Positions 11,205-23,682 are shown, counted from the first letter of the stretch. The stretch is DNA of 64,000 bases from Proales similis (GCA_019059635.1 JAGVRJ010000013.1:248001-312000); one strand, 5' to 3'. The notes: a model not told the origin generated them from the letters alone. A program made the numbers and translations.

Positions 11205-14200
11205 GTCCGACAACAATGGCTAATTGTTTCAATCTGCGAGAATGCGCCCGTATCACGCCGACGGCCAATAAGCTGACATGACGCCGAAACTCTGATTGCG
11301 TCGTAAAATAGAGGAAATGAAAAATGGATTTTTTTTTGCTCACTGACGGCACCTAATTTGGAATAAAGCGTCTAAAAAACTGGCGAACATTATCCAATCG
11401 TGTGCGGGCAATAAATTCAAACTCAATTGAGTAAACAAACTGGCTGGCAATTGCGCGATTTGTTGTTGCTGCTGCTGCTGCTTTTGTTGTTATTATTTCC
11501 GCCCGCCAGCTCTGTGCATTTGACTGAACGCGGCGCCCGGAGTGCAAATTGAATGCAGCGCTGTTTTCCCTTTTGTTCTCGCTGCTGTCAGCATGTAAAC
11601 ACAATCGCACAAACAGAGGCACATGCCAACACACACAAACTCACAAAGGCGCATTTGTGCTGATTGAGTCAGCTTGTTGCTGTTGGCAATTGAGTTAAGC
11701 GGCTAAGCAAACTGCTCTTGTGGCAGCACTCATTAGCGCTCGTCGAAAATGCTGGCCATAAGCCTAAACGCATACTGACTGCGTTTGCGAACATTTTGTC
11801 ACATCCGAGCAAATAGACAGACGCACATACGAACAGATAGACGACGACGCTCGTGTAATGTCGGCGCGCATCAACTGCAACTCAATTATTAAATGAGTCG
11901 GCTGTGATCGATCTGAATTTGGCGTGGATTGGTGTTGTGCGTCTTGCGATAGACGTTGCTCAACAACAAGCAACTTGAAGCTAACTCGCCGTCTGTAGAT
12001 GCAATGAGCTTAAGGGGCGCAGGAAACGAGCGACATAGCGAGCTCCCTAGTGAACCGGCTTGGACCAGTCATTCTATTACTAATTTGGCCAAAATTGCAA
12101 ATGGCTAGACCTAGCACAGCGAGGCATTGACGTGTAGCTTTCCAAAAAAAAAAAAAACACGCAGCAAATAGCAAGCACTGAGGACATCAGATATTTGTGT
12201 CAAAGCGATCTAATGCGATTATGTAAACCTGAGAAAAATGAAGCCATAATCTAGCGTGAGACTAGAATTTCGATTGATTGCAGCATTTCGAATTGAAGCC
12301 TCGTGCATGAATGGGGGAGCCAAGGCTCATGATTCAAATCGATGGCGAAAGCGGCATCGAATGCTGCCTATCGCTTGAATGTTTGAGGCACCAGAGTGGC
12401 TGTCAACATCACAAAAGCTGATTGACGCCTCAGAAACTAACGTCATTGCTCTGTTCGATGGCGTCGAGCACAAACGACGCCTGATTGAGCACGCACGCAA
12501 ACTGGCGCACATGCCGAAGCAACAAAAGACTTGATTACAAAAAGCTGCCAAACAAACGATCGATTGAATCGCAAAAAAAAGAGAAAAAGTTCGTTTCGTC
12601 GCCATCAAAAGCTGGTAATGAGCGCCGAAAGTTAGCAGGCGCCATTCAGCAGTCAAGTCTGCACGAGGACAACAAGAAAATTCATTTTCTGATTGGCGTC
12701 AAGACTTTGGGTGTGAGTATGTTGACGGTAATGGCGGTGCTGCTGCTGCTGGTTGGGTGATGCTGGTGGCAATCGCAGCAATAATTGACAACAACAAGAC
12801 TTTGGAGCCATTTTATGAACACAACAGACGAGCAATGAGAAGTGGAGACGGCCCCCACTTGAAGCGGCCCAATTGAGATGCAATCAACCAGTCGCTCTAA
12901 TGACATGTAAATAATATCTATGAGCAAAACGGAAGTTATTAAAAACTGAAAGAAAGCACGAGCAGCAAGGGCCGCAGCGGGAGGCAGCAGAAGCTCCTTC
13001 AAATGCGCCTAAGAGTGCACCAGTCGTCATTTGTCTTTCTTAATAAAGTTGATGCTTCCTGGCTTATCGTGTCTGTCAGCCTGTCTGTCTGACTGTCTCT
13101 GAGCCTATTCAGACCTTCAGCCATCCGCCTGTCAAAGTGTGCCCACTAATTTCTGCAAATTGGCATTTTTCTCCTTCGTGATAAATTGCAGCCGATAAAA
13201 TAGCTGTCTTTCTCCTGGACCATACAAACATCTAATCTGGCCCGCCCACCTGACAATCGGGGAGAAATCTGGCGAAATACGCCGCTTCGGTGTAATCGAT
13301 TCCTGAACGATCGGCATTCGCCTTTTCAGTGGGCGCTGCTTTTGCGCTTAATCAATCATTCGCCTGCTTAGCCAGTCATTTTCCCAAATGGTTCTTCTCC
13401 CCTGTCTGCCTGCCTGTGTTGTCTTGGAGCGGCTCTGTCTCAATCTGTTTGACTAAAATCCCACAACCAGTTGCCTTATTTGGGCGGCTCGCAACCAAAC
13501 AAATTAAAGACTCAACATGGCTGTCAATCGAACAAGAGAAAGATTTAAATCGCATGATCGAATATGCCCGCTTCACTCGTGCTCGCAGGCTACATTTCTT
13601 CTAATACGAAAGCGATGAGCTCATCAAATTCTGCTAATAAACGAGCGCAAGATTTGTCAGAAAGCGGCGAGCGTATTGTGAACGCCTGTAATTGAACTGC
13701 TGCGAGAATGATGTCAAGAAATTCTATTCTTGGCATCTAGTCAACGAGTAAATTGAGAATAGCGACCAAAATGAAAATCAACGAGCAGAGCCTGTTTGCA
13801 TTAAAAAGAGACGAAAAGTCGCGCGCGAGCAGGAAATGCACATCACACACACACACACAATCATGCAACAGTTCAAAACGATAATTAATTAAATAGAGAG
13901 GCTTTAATTTATGCGTTCGCTTCAAGGCCGACTGTAATTGAGAGCTGCGTACTTGAATGTGATCGTCAGAGTCGAACGTTAATGGTCTTAAAAGGCAGCC
14001 ATAAAGGCAGCCGCGAGCAGAAATGACAAATGTCGAAGAGAAATGCATCGATGACGCAGTGACAAGCACGACGGCAGGGAGTGACGAGGACGACTACGCA
14101 GGCGAGCGAAGAGGGGCGGCGAGGGCGCCAAGGGAAAGGCGGCAGAACACAGAGGGAGAGAGAGAGAGATAGAGAGAGAGGAAAGAGATGAAGCTAATTC

Positions 14201-14795
14201 AATTAGGTAAGAGCTCGGCTCTCACTTCCTTTTGCACGCTGCTCTCGGTCGGTCTCAACCAAATTCAATCGAAGCGATTCTGTTTAAAAATAAATGAGGC
14301 CGTAAACAATGCTATGCAACAATGCAACAGCCAAGCGAGGAGGAGAAAATCGATATCGCCCGCAATTAGGGCCTTGTTTTATTTTCGCATTAGGAAGCAG
14401 TGGCACCCACTGTTGAGTTGGCTGCTCTCTCCAGCTCGCAGCTATTATGAGCATTAGTTTCCACAACTCGGTCTGTGTCCCTTAAATCCCAAACACAATC
14501 ACCTGAGTCGCCATCTCCTCCTCACTAATGCAGTTCATGCCATCATCATTCACTTGAAGCGCTTTGGCCTCAGTTTAGCCCGCGAGCAGCAACAAAAGCG
14601 CTCGAAATGCCAAGAGCCATCGCCAGCCTTGATAAAAAAAAAGTCACTTGGCAGCGAGATTGGGTGTTAGAATTCTGTCCTGGCGTCTCTCTAGCAAGAA
14701 TCAGTTTTATTTCGATTTGAACGATTAATGGCAAACGACAGGCCCGAGACTGGCAGAGAGCTGAAATCAACATTGGCGACGATCACCAGAGTTTG
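11205..14795. other. 3.6 kb gene-free region between Di-Ras and KCNQ
   Basis: No open frame here resembles a protein family on either strand. The sequence is mixed, with many AATTG/CAATT and TAAT motifs, a (GCT)n run at 11468-11482, a CA run near 13845-13859 and GA tracts at 14154-14182. Neuronal ion-channel and signalling genes often carry long 5' regulatory flanks. It lies upstream of Di-Ras and downstream of KCNQ, so Di-Ras regulatory DNA is the most natural reading. That is inference only. Confidence 0.45.
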
Positions 14796-17073
14796 TCAGC
14801 TCTTTTGTAGTAGAAGGTCGAGCTTCTTGACCAAGTCACCGATGTCGGTCTCTATCTTGCCGACTCGTTGGAAAAGCTCCGAGGCATCCAAGCCCTCCTG
14901 ACTCGAGCCGGTCTCGAACGAGTTCTGATTGAAGAAGCCGGGCGTCAGTCGTTGACTGATCGAATCCGGAGGCCGCTCGCTAAAGCTGTGCTGCGTGTCC
15001 AAGTAGGCGTAATGAAGCGAATTGCGTCTGTGATCGCTCTCGTGACGTCGACGCTGCGGTTCGCCTCCTTCTCTAAACGAAGCCTGTCGATTGAGACTCT
15101 TGAAGCGAAACGACGGCTCGTACAGCTCGCTGAATGGACTCTGAACAGGCGGGCGGAAGTTGTTGATTATTTGCTCGACTTTGCGATGCAAGTCTTTGAT
15201 TTTCGACAATACGTCCAGATTGCCCTGCGTGTACTGCTCCAGAATGTCGTTGAAGTCGTAGGGCTTGAAGGCAAGCTTGAACTTTTGCCGCGCGACAAAA
15301 AACTTGAGCATGAGAATGGTGCGGATTATGGTGAGATGCTCGGGCGAGAGACGCAGTATAATCGATTTCCGGGCGTCGAATGGCGACTGGTTGGCCTCTG
15401 ACTTTTGAGAGTTGCGCTGACTGTCAAATTCGTTGTCACTGATCGAGTTGTCCGAACCGCGCCGCTTTTTGCTCGCCTCTTTTACGCCGTTTATTGTCTC
15501 GTGACGCGACGTTAGAAATGGCCGCATTTGGCACTCACCTGGAATTGCCATGCCCGGATAGGGGGCGTCCAGACCCGAGAAATAGTAGTTGTTCTCGTCG
15601 TCCGAATGCTCGGCTCTTAGGCGTCTCCGAAGCTGACGCAAGCTCGGACTCACAATCGGACTAGTGATGTCGAATCTGGCCACAGTCGCTTCCAGACAGG
15701 CCATGTTCGAGCTGCTGAGAAAGATGGCCGATCTCATGCGCCACCAGGACTGAATTAGAGTGGCCGCGGCCGGAACCAGACGGTTGAACTGACGCTGCTT
15801 GTTCTTGCGCTCGACCTGAAGTGCAAAGCCGGAGCCGATTATTCCTCCGGGCAGGGTCCAAAATGAGACGCCCAAAATGCACAGCGTGGTGGCTATGATC
15901 TTGCCGACGAACGTGCGCGGAGATCTGTCGCCTAAAACGAGAGCGAGTATGAGCCGGTGTCGGTGACAGCCGCAGCAGCAGCAGCAGCTTGGGTACGCGC
16001 GGCCTACCATATCCGATGGTGGTCATGGTGATTATCGACCAGTAGACGGCGTCCGCGTAGCTATGGAACTGCGAGTCTTGCGCCTGATCGCTGTACGGAC
16101 CCTCCACAATCAGAATGAAATAGGAGCTGAAGAGCAGCACAATGAAGCCGATGTACATGCAGCTGAGCAGCTCGTATCGATGCTTCTCGATCACGGTGAC
16201 CAGCAGAATCCAGCTCTGGCCCATGCGGTCGATGTAGAGAAATCGGATGATCTGCGTGAAGCGCAGAATGGCCAGAGCGCTCGACTTGAACACGAAATGG
16301 TGCGAATCGTGTTGACGCTCGGCGCCCGTGTACAGCAGATAGGCGCTGATCGATATGAGCGAGAGCTCAATCAACTGCAGAGGCGTGGCCGTGTATCGCA
16401 CGCAGCCCTTGACTCCTTTGTACTTGCGGCTGTGAGACGACGACCAGATGCGGAGTGTGTACTCGATGCCGAAGAACACGGTGACAAACACCTCGTACCA
16501 GTAGCAGAGCGGATAGGCCCACCTCTCGTACTTGCGGATGGTGGTCAGCGAGCCGAGCACGATCGAGTTGAGGATGACGGTGAACACCAGCACTCGGTAG
16601 ACGAAGCCCTCTACTCCGCTCGGCCTCTCGAATATGTTGTACATGAACGCGCGAAAGTCTTCTACTTTGGCCCAACGTTGCAGTCCACTCTGGCCGTGTG
16701 CCTTGTGCAAATAGGCCTCTTCGAACACTTCCTTTTTCTGCGCGTCTTCTTTTAGCCGCCTGAGCTTGTTGTGCAGATGGTTGGGGCTTCGGCTAGACTG
16801 AGCTCGACTCGGTCTTGGCTGCGAATTCATCTCGGTCACTTTGCCCAAGTGAACTGGCGGTGGCGGCCGCGGTGCTGAGCTCTCATCCTCTACGCGGTTG
16901 ATCTCAAAGTTTTTGGCGTTTTTGGGCGGCAAGGCTTTGTTGCTGGTCGATGATGATAAGAGCGACTGCTGCACTAGCGGGTCCTCGTCGCCTTTGACTG
17001 GTTTAAGCCGAAATCTGCTCTTGGCTTTATTGGCGTCCGGGCTGCTCATTATAGTCGTCAGGCAAACTAACAC
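14796..17073 (-). CDS. KCNQ: KCNQ-type (Kv7) voltage-gated potassium channel subunit
   Basis: Three exons (16008-17073, 15539-15931, 14796-15478) give 713 aa; introns are 76 and 60 nt. The 60-nt intron is stop-free in frame but has a GTGAGT donor. It is a plasma-membrane channel that forms tetramers carrying slow M-type current. In order it shows a basic N-terminus, S1 (VYRVLVFTVILNSIVLGS), S2 (CYWYEVFVTVFFGIEYTLRIW), S3, S4 (LAILRFTQIIRFLYIDRMG), S5, the pore with selectivity filter TIGYGD split by intron 1, and S6. The C-terminus has calmodulin-binding helix A (PAAATLIQSWWRMRSAI) and helix B, then a coiled-coil tetramerisation end. Two departures from human Kv7 stand out: the first S4 arginine is Ala, and the S6 hinge reads PGG instead of PAG. 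The start may instead be the second Met (MSSPDANK). Confidence 0.95.
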
Positions 17074-18346
17074 CTTTCGACGATTTTATCTGCCTTGACA
17101 GTCGTCGTAAAGATAAAGTTGAAATAAAAAGTAAATTCTGAAATGATAATAATCAGGTGTTGTTAGGTCGGTCCAACATTCTATTCAAGCTGAGTGAAAG
17201 GTGATAATGAAATGATAGGGAGAGAACAAGAGAGAGGGAGAGAGAGGAGAGGCCAAGTCGAGTTATGGCAAAAAAGAAACAAGCGAAAGGTGATCGAAAA
17301 GAAATTAAAGAGAGTCAAGTGTGCGAGTCAAATTAGAAAGTGTTTGCAGCCGAGCATACAAGTGACAAGCTGCGATGATGAGAGCCAGATAAAAAAAAAA
17401 GAGAGAAAAGGGGAGCCAGAGAGAAAGGGAGGAGACGAAAATGTTTACCGCCAGTTGAGCGGATCGAATGAGAAAAATATTTTCACTTTGAAATTTCTAT
17501 TTGAGGCAAAAAAACAAAAACCGATTCGCACGCATCATGTTCGCATCGCAACGTCGATTCGGCTCCTATTATTCAAACGCTCCAGAAAAGGGCACGCCGC
17601 GGTGAGTAAAGAGCTTTTTGATGCAGAAAAGAAGTCAAAAAAAAAAGAGAGAGACGAACGAATGAAGGCGGGAGGAAAGTATACCACCGCGCGTTAAACA
17701 AATCTTTCGTATCTTTGATTCTATCGTTGTAGCGTTTACGCTACAACAAATTTCCCGAGCGAATTTAGACGAAAAAAGACAAGAACGTAAAGAGAGAGAG
17801 AGAAATATGAGAGAGAGCGAGAGGGAGAGAGAGAATGAGGAGAAACAAAACAGAGGCCTGCAGCTACTTACTCGACACGGGCAACATGCGCAAAGCTAAT
17901 TTGAAAAGGAGGAGACGCAGTGCCGTTCGTTCAATGGGCGTTGGTTTGAAAATCATTAAGCTTGCATCAGAACAAGCCAGTATCGGTTGGCGAGGCAGTC
18001 TACACCGGCCCTGACCTGGGACTAGCTAGAGCAAATGAAGATGACTTTTTAGTAGTTGAATAGATTAGACAAACAGACGCGCGAATTATAATGAACAAAC
18101 TCAAATCTTTTTTTCTCTCTCTCTCTCTCTCTGGTTCTATGGGTTTTATTATTATTGCTATTGTCATTCGAGCATTTCTTTTCCACTTTTTTTTTTTTTA
18201 TTCTCTCAACAAATACTGATTTCTAAAAACGAGCGTGTTGTTCATCGTTGTAGAGCAGCATCAACCAGAAAATGAGCAGCAGCAGCAGCAAGTGAACGAG
18301 TGAGGCAACTTTGGTTGATTGAGTCAAGCTGATGCGCACGTGAATC
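17074..18346. other. Intergenic region 5' of KCNQ, purine-rich
   Basis: About 1.3 kb lying upstream of KCNQ and downstream of HCCS. GA-rich simple sequence fills 17216-17450 and 17794-17840, and a CT tract lies at 18115-18133. The long open frame across 17194-17697 is Lys/Arg/Glu-rich low-complexity translation and is not a credible gene. A perfect hairpin is annotated separately at 17726-17747. Confidence 0.5.
17726..17747. repeat. Perfect 9-bp inverted repeat, 4-nt loop
   Basis: GTTGTAGCG and its exact reverse complement CGCTACAAC flank the loop TTTA. No gene or transposon end is visible around it. It lies about 650 nt upstream of the KCNQ start codon. Confidence 0.9.
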
Positions 18347-19316
18347 TCAGTCTCTGGCAGTCCATCGCCAATAGGCCGCTTTCATTCGGTCCTTGAGCGC
18401 GCCGAACGAGTCGAGCGCTGGCCGCACGTCCAAAAGTGTGAACTCGCCGCTCGGCTGCACCTCGCCGCCGTCGTAGTAGTCGATTATGTAGCGCACCTCT
18501 TTGCCGCATCGGTCCACTATCCAGTCGTGTCGATCGAACGGCAGCTCGTAGCCCATCCAGTTGCGAATCTTGGCCCTGGGCGAGTACTCGCTCGCCTTAC
18601 CGCCGAACTTCTTCAGCTTTGGCGTCGGACACTCTCTTGGTAAGGCAAGGGGAAAAATGCGTTTTAACCAAACAAGTCACAAGCAGCTTTGAAGCGTCTC
18701 GTTTACTTGAAATGCATCGCCTCCCACATGAGCACCTCTTGCCAGGCCTTCTCGTTGTTGGCGTTGTGGATCTTGATTATGTTGCTCATGTCTTGCTGCT
18801 GAATAGCGTCCTCTTCCCAGCGCCATCCTTTGCGCAGCATTGCGTTCCAGAACATTTGCTCGGACGGGTAGACCCATTTATCGGCGTCGGTGCCCGCCTT
18901 GGGGATGTTCGATTTCACTCGGTCGGTGGAGAGAGGGAACGGCTGCCCAGGCGACGGCTGCTGATTAGGCGGCGGCATCTTCGTATCGATTATGCCAGTC
19001 AGTTCTCTTAAACAAACAAACGACTCGAGCGCCAATTTACCATGTTCTCCGGGTTTATGTCGTTTTCGGCTCTCATCGGACAGCCGCTCGGGTCCTTGTT
19101 CGCCTCCTCGGCAATGAACTCTTTTTTCGCTTGATGCATCGGACACTCGGACGGCACGTCCGTAAAGTTCAAATGTTTCGTTTTCTGGTGCAGCTTCGGG
19201 TCGAACGAGTGCGGCTGCTTGCTGCCATGATCGACCGGACACTTGGCCTGTTCGCCACTGGCCGGCTCGGCGTTTACGGCACCTTCGTACGGGATCGTGA
19301 CGAGTTTCGCTCCCAT
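18347..19316 (-). CDS. HCCS: Holocytochrome c synthase (cytochrome c heme lyase), with a frameshift
   Basis: Three exons (19041-19316, 18707-18978, 18347-18636), introns 62 and 70 nt. The enzyme attaches heme covalently to apocytochrome c in the mitochondrial intermembrane space. Exon 1 has three Cys-Pro heme regulatory motifs (KCPVDH, ECPMHQ, GCPMRA). Exon 2 carries [20 protein letters not shown] and [19 protein letters not shown]. Exon 3 carries [23 protein letters not shown] and the His-containing heme site, then IIDYYDGGE and LDVRPALDS. In exon 3 the conserved [11 protein letters not shown] block is broken by one extra base: the genomic GGCGGGTAAGG gives FGG then a stop, and the correct frame resumes one nucleotide later (18599-18603). 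This looks like an assembly error, a real frameshift, or a 25-nt pseudo-intron. Apart from that, the sequence is full length. Confidence 0.93.
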
Positions 19317-19701
19317 CTCAAATTTCAAACAAATGAGCAAAAACGTCAATGCATCTCGTCTACAGGGTTTGTCAGAACCTTGCATTCGGCGTTAGGCAGT
19401 CGTGTCAAATGCTCGTCTGGATGCGAGTTGGCAAATTTATTTTAAAGCGGCGTTGGGCTCATCACGAGAGAATAAAACAGACGAAGAGATGCTGGTTTAA
19501 AATTAGAATGGAATAAATAAGAGGAGAAGGAGAAGGAGAAGGAGGAGGAGGGGAGGATTAGTGCGGCTTATTTCAAACGAGCACAAAAACGACCGATAAG
19601 GAACGAGACGAGCGCCAGTGGAAACGAGTCGAGGCGCGACCAGACGGAATTCTTCATCTCAATTCATGTTCTCTTCTGATCAAGATGCGCCTCGCGACTG
19701 A

Positions 19702-21226
19702 TCACTTTCTCTTGTTGACATTGGAACTACTATTTGTGTTGCTTTCAATGGGCTCCCATTCATCAAAGTTGTCGAAGCCTTTGCTACTAGCTGACTTGGC
19801 CCCTTTGCCTGATGGCTGCTTGACCGGCTCAATGACGTCGTCCCAGTTCGACTCGTTCCAGTCCCAGTTGTTTGTGGATTCTGGCTTGTCCGACGACGAC
19901 GAGTTGTGATACGACTGGTTGTTGTTGGGCTCTTGGCCAAAGCCGCCGAATCTACTCGATTCGTTGCTCTCGCCTGGCATCGAATCATAACCTGACTTTG
20001 AGAAGAAGTTGAAGCTGCTCGAGCCGCTCAGCGACGACTTTTCCTGGCTGCCCCAGAAGCTGCTCAGATTGGACCAGGCCTTGGAAGTGACGCCGCCCAC
20101 TGAGTTTAGAAGGCCGCCGTCGTTTATGTTCTTGGACAGCTCTGTAGCTTGCTGGGCTGCAGTTGAACTGGCTTTGACCAGCTGCAAATCGGCGCAGAGA
20201 TGAGGGCCAGTTGCCTCGTTTGATGAGGTTTTACTTACATTGTCCTTGGCAACATTGGCCCACTTTCCGGCGTTCACTGTCAGACTGGACAAACCCTGTA
20301 ATAAGAACAGGCGATGAGTAAAACGTAACCGCAAATAAGCATCAATCAGACCGAAGAGAGAGAGTTGAACAAATCGTTTGAACTGTTGGTTCTTGCCGGC
20401 TCGACCGTGTTGCCGAAACCAGAGTAGCGGCCGCCTTGGCTCGGAGGCAGGTCGCTTTGAAATGTTTGAGCTGATTTGAGCGGGCGCCTGCTTCGGGAAA
20501 AACAAAAACACTCACTCTGGCCGATTCATGTTCTCGGCTTGTCGGCGCGCGAAAAAGTCGGCTGTCTGGCCTTTGACCTGGTCGTTGTAGGTCAGGCCGG
20601 CGCCCGACTGGTAAGAATTTGGCTCGTCGTAGAAGTTGTTTGAGCTCGGCGGCGCAGCAGCGGACGCGCTCGGTCGGTTGAGACTTGAGGACGCGCTGCT
20701 CCTGTTCGGCTTGAGACTAGCGGATGCAGCCGACTCGGACCAAGTGTTGCCCTGAGCTTCGGTGGCGATCTGGCGCATCTCAGTTTAGCCGCATTAAATG
20801 AGACAAACTCTGCTGGCTCTTACTTTGTCACGATAGAGCGTGGCCGCTCTGGAATTGTACTTTTGACTCAGACTCCAGCTGGGGTCAAAGTCGCGCTGGG
20901 ACTGGAAGAATTCTTTTGCCTTTTTGTTGCCGCCGACCTTCATCTTTTCGAGCTCAAGATCTTTCCACTTGTCCAAGGTCACCGATCTGACAAAGCTCAG
21001 GTGGACGCCCAGACTGCGATGCTTGCCGGAGCATTCAAGGCATATGAACACGCCGTAAGTGACGCTCACCCACTGCGGGTTGTTGGCGCCGCATTCGAAG
21101 CAGTTCTTTCAAAGTTCATGTTGCCAGGTTAATTTTTGGCCTGCAAAAGGCGCCAATGGGCGTTACGTTGTTGCCGTCGATGAGCTTCAGATCTTTGAGC
21201 ACTCGTCTAGACCGTGGTGAAGACAT
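19702..21226 (-). CDS. ARFGAP1: ARFGAP1-like ARF GTPase-activating protein
   Basis: Six exons (21167-21226, 20824-21105, 20516-20778, 20352-20454, 20239-20295, 19702-20181) with introns of 45-61 nt; 414 aa, matching human ARFGAP1 (406). It stimulates GTP hydrolysis on ARF1 at the Golgi and regulates COPI coat cycling. The N-terminal ArfGAP domain spans residues 1-115. Its zinc finger is [11 protein letters not shown]...[16 protein letters not shown], with the catalytic Arg of the [10 protein letters not shown] motif, followed by [18 protein letters not shown]. Downstream, [10 protein letters not shown], the Ser/Thr-rich [21 protein letters not shown] and later NLSSFWGSQ segments match the ALPS curvature-sensing motifs. 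The Trp-rich tail [16 protein letters not shown] and DEWEPI resembles the coatomer-binding tail. It is divergent from RRP9, with 667 bp between start codons. Confidence 0.95.
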
Positions 21227-21893
21227 CGCACTTGTGCACCTCTGTCTGGTTCCGACGCCCTCGGGGTTCTAGAACGAGCGGAATCGTAGACATCATCTAC
21301 TCTTACGCAAACTCAACACACACACACACACGCACGTAGACTCTGAACGCAACCGCTCGAGAGCGTAACATTGCACCATTCTAATTTGTTGTCGATGCCA
21401 ACTCACATATGCAAGCATAAGAGCAAGAGAGAGAGAGAGAGAAAAGGTCGAAGTCGTTCAACTACACATTTGTACAAGCTGCTCTAGGTTGCCGCGCATA
21501 AACGTCGACTCGATCGATAACGTTGCATATTCTCGGATGGAGAGGGGCGTTGCAGTTGCAATTTGACTATTGACGCGGCCCAGTCGAGCACTTTGGTTAG
21601 GCAGTCGGATCGGACCTCCTCTGGCTTCAGTGTGTGTGCGTGTGTGTGTGTGTGTGAGAGGACTTGGCTGTGCGTGGGACTGGACGCTGAGCTCGCATTC
21701 AACAAGAGCGACTCAGCACGACGACTCACTTCCGGACAAAGACAGAAACGTCGACTCGGGCCCGTGCGCTTCACATGGCCATTATTTCAAATTTCTCAAA
21801 GCATGTTCGCATTGCGATCGCAAAATAGAATATCCGCTCGGGCAGTGCGTGTTTGGTGTGTGTGTGTAAAGAAATTGGCCACAGTCCGACAAG
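21227..21893. promoter_or_regulatory. Divergent intergenic region, ARFGAP1 / RRP9
   Basis: The start codons of ARFGAP1 (minus) and RRP9 (plus) face away from each other across 667 bp, so this interval must contain both promoters. It holds CA runs near 21318-21331, a GA run at 21425-21443 and GT runs near 21640-21656 and 21856-21867. No clear TATA box or coding segment. Confidence 0.6.
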
Positions 21894-23682
21894 ATGAAGT
21901 TCAACAGCCAGAAGAAGAGAAAGCTTGTCGAAGAGAAGCGTGTAAATTTGAACGAAGAGATCTCGTCAGAGTCGGAAGTCGACTCCGAGTAAGAGCATTG
22001 AGCACTTGCACAAATGCCGGCGTCATTTAATCGATTCGCAAGACAAGAGTACGAGTCCGATCGAATCGACAGCAGCGAGCAAGAGGAGACCGTTCAGGAG
22101 AAAAAACTGCGCCTGGCCAAAAGTCTAATCGAACAAATTGAAAAGCGTAAGCTTGCTCTCTGTGCACTAGTCCAGCCGAACTGGTTAATCGACTGTGTTC
22201 GATATGTAGAGCGAGAAGATGAGCAGATCGAAAAGGACCCGAGCGTCTACGTCTCCAACAAGCTCGAAGAAGAGCTGGTGAGCAGATGGGCGCCAGTTGA
22301 AATCGCTTTCATCAATTTTTGCGTTTTAGCTGGCCAAAACAGGCAAGCTGAAGAAGGACATCGCCCAGCAGGTAATTGCCGCCTCGTTGCTCTTGTCTCG
22401 TTGACGCCGTCACACTCGCCTCTAGTTCAACAAGGCAACTGTGCTGGCAACATACAGTGGACACCGATTTGCGACCACTTGCGCCCTCCTCTCCAAAGAC
22501 ATGCAGTTCGTCTATTCGGGCGGCAAGGACGCCTGCCTGGTCAAATGTAAACTTTGCTCGCTCGCTCTGTTCGTTTGGTGAGCCCGATCTCTCTATGTCG
22601 CTGACTTAGGGCATGCCAAGAGCGGAAAGAAGCTGGCACGAGTGAGCAAAGCGATCACCAACAAAAAGTCGAGCGCCAACTCGCACGGCCACAGCGACGA
22701 GATACTCTGCATGGCGATCAGCGACGACGCCAAGTTCTTGGCCACTGGCAGCCGCGACAAGACCATAAAAGTGTGGAAGCCGGACTCGCTCGAGTTTGTC
22801 TACTCGTTCCAAGGTCACCGAGATGCGGTCACTGTTTGTAGCCTTTTACATTCAACTTGGCCTCAATTTGTCGCTTCAAGCTTCACTCGGCAGGGCGTCG
22901 CTTTCAGAGACCACAGCCACGATCTGTACAGCTGCTCGCTTGACCGCACGGTTAAAGTCTGGAACGTTGATCAGCTCGCCTACATCGACACTCTGTAAGA
23001 AGAACCAGCAAAGCCGCATGTTGGCCCTCGCGACCGCTTTCTGTTTTTGGCTAGATTCGGACACCAGGACGGAATAGTGGGCATCGACAGCTTCATCAGA
23101 GAGAGATGCGTCACGTGCGGCTCCAGGGACCGGTCGGTCAGGGTGTGGAAAATAGCGGAAGAGTCGCAGCTGCTGCTCCAGTCGAACACATTCGACTCGA
23201 TCGAGTGCATTGCCATGCTAAACGAAGAGTTCTTTGTGACTGGTCAGAGTGACGGCTCGTTGGCCGTCTGGACAATCAGCAAGAAGAAGCCGGTGTTTGT
23301 GAAGCGCGACGCTCATCCGACCGCCGCCGCCGCCGAGTCCAAGTCGGCCACTGGCTGGATAAGCGCGATCGGAGCGCTGCACAACTCCGACCTGGTCGCG
23401 TCCGGCTCAGACGACGGCTTCGTTCGAGTCTGGGCGTTCTCTCGCTCCAACAGCTCGCTCGTCGAACGATTCAAAATTCCGCTGGTAAGTGAATCTAAGC
23501 TGTGGGCGCTCAGTGCACGCTGTCTGACGTATCAGAACCAGGCCGGCTTCGTCAACAGCCTCGACTTTTCCACGGACGGCTCGCACTTGCTGGTCACGTG
23601 TGCACATGAGCACCGAATGGGCCGATGGGCCGTGGACAAGAAGGCCAAGAACTGCGTCTATTTAATAAAATTGGAGCAGTGA
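21894..23682 (+). CDS. RRP9: RRP9 / U3-55K, U3 snoRNP WD40 protein
   Basis: Nine exons (21894-21988, 22043-22146, 22210-22277, 22330-22371, 22426-22546, 22610-22833, 22894-22994, 23055-23484, 23542-23682), introns 52-63 nt, 441 aa (human 475). It binds the box B/C motif of U3 snoRNA in the nucleolus and is needed for 18S rRNA processing. The basic N-terminus leads to NEEISSESEVDSE and ETVQEKKLRLAKSLIEQIE, both hallmark RRP9 blocks. WD repeats follow: YSGHRFATTCALLSKD, HSDEILCMAISDDAKFLATGSRDKTIKVW, GHRDAV...HDLYSCSLDRTVKVWNV, FGHQDGIVGIDSF, and further repeats to GFVNSLDFSTDG and HRMGRWAVDKKAKN. Every join preserves phase. The exon 9 acceptor is placed so that the conserved GFVNSL follows, with one extra Ala. 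Confidence 0.95.

Noticed and set aside
17194-17697. 167-codon Lys/Arg/Glu-rich open frame upstream of KCNQ
   Set aside because: Purine-rich simple sequence read in frame; no recognisable domain and no splice partner.
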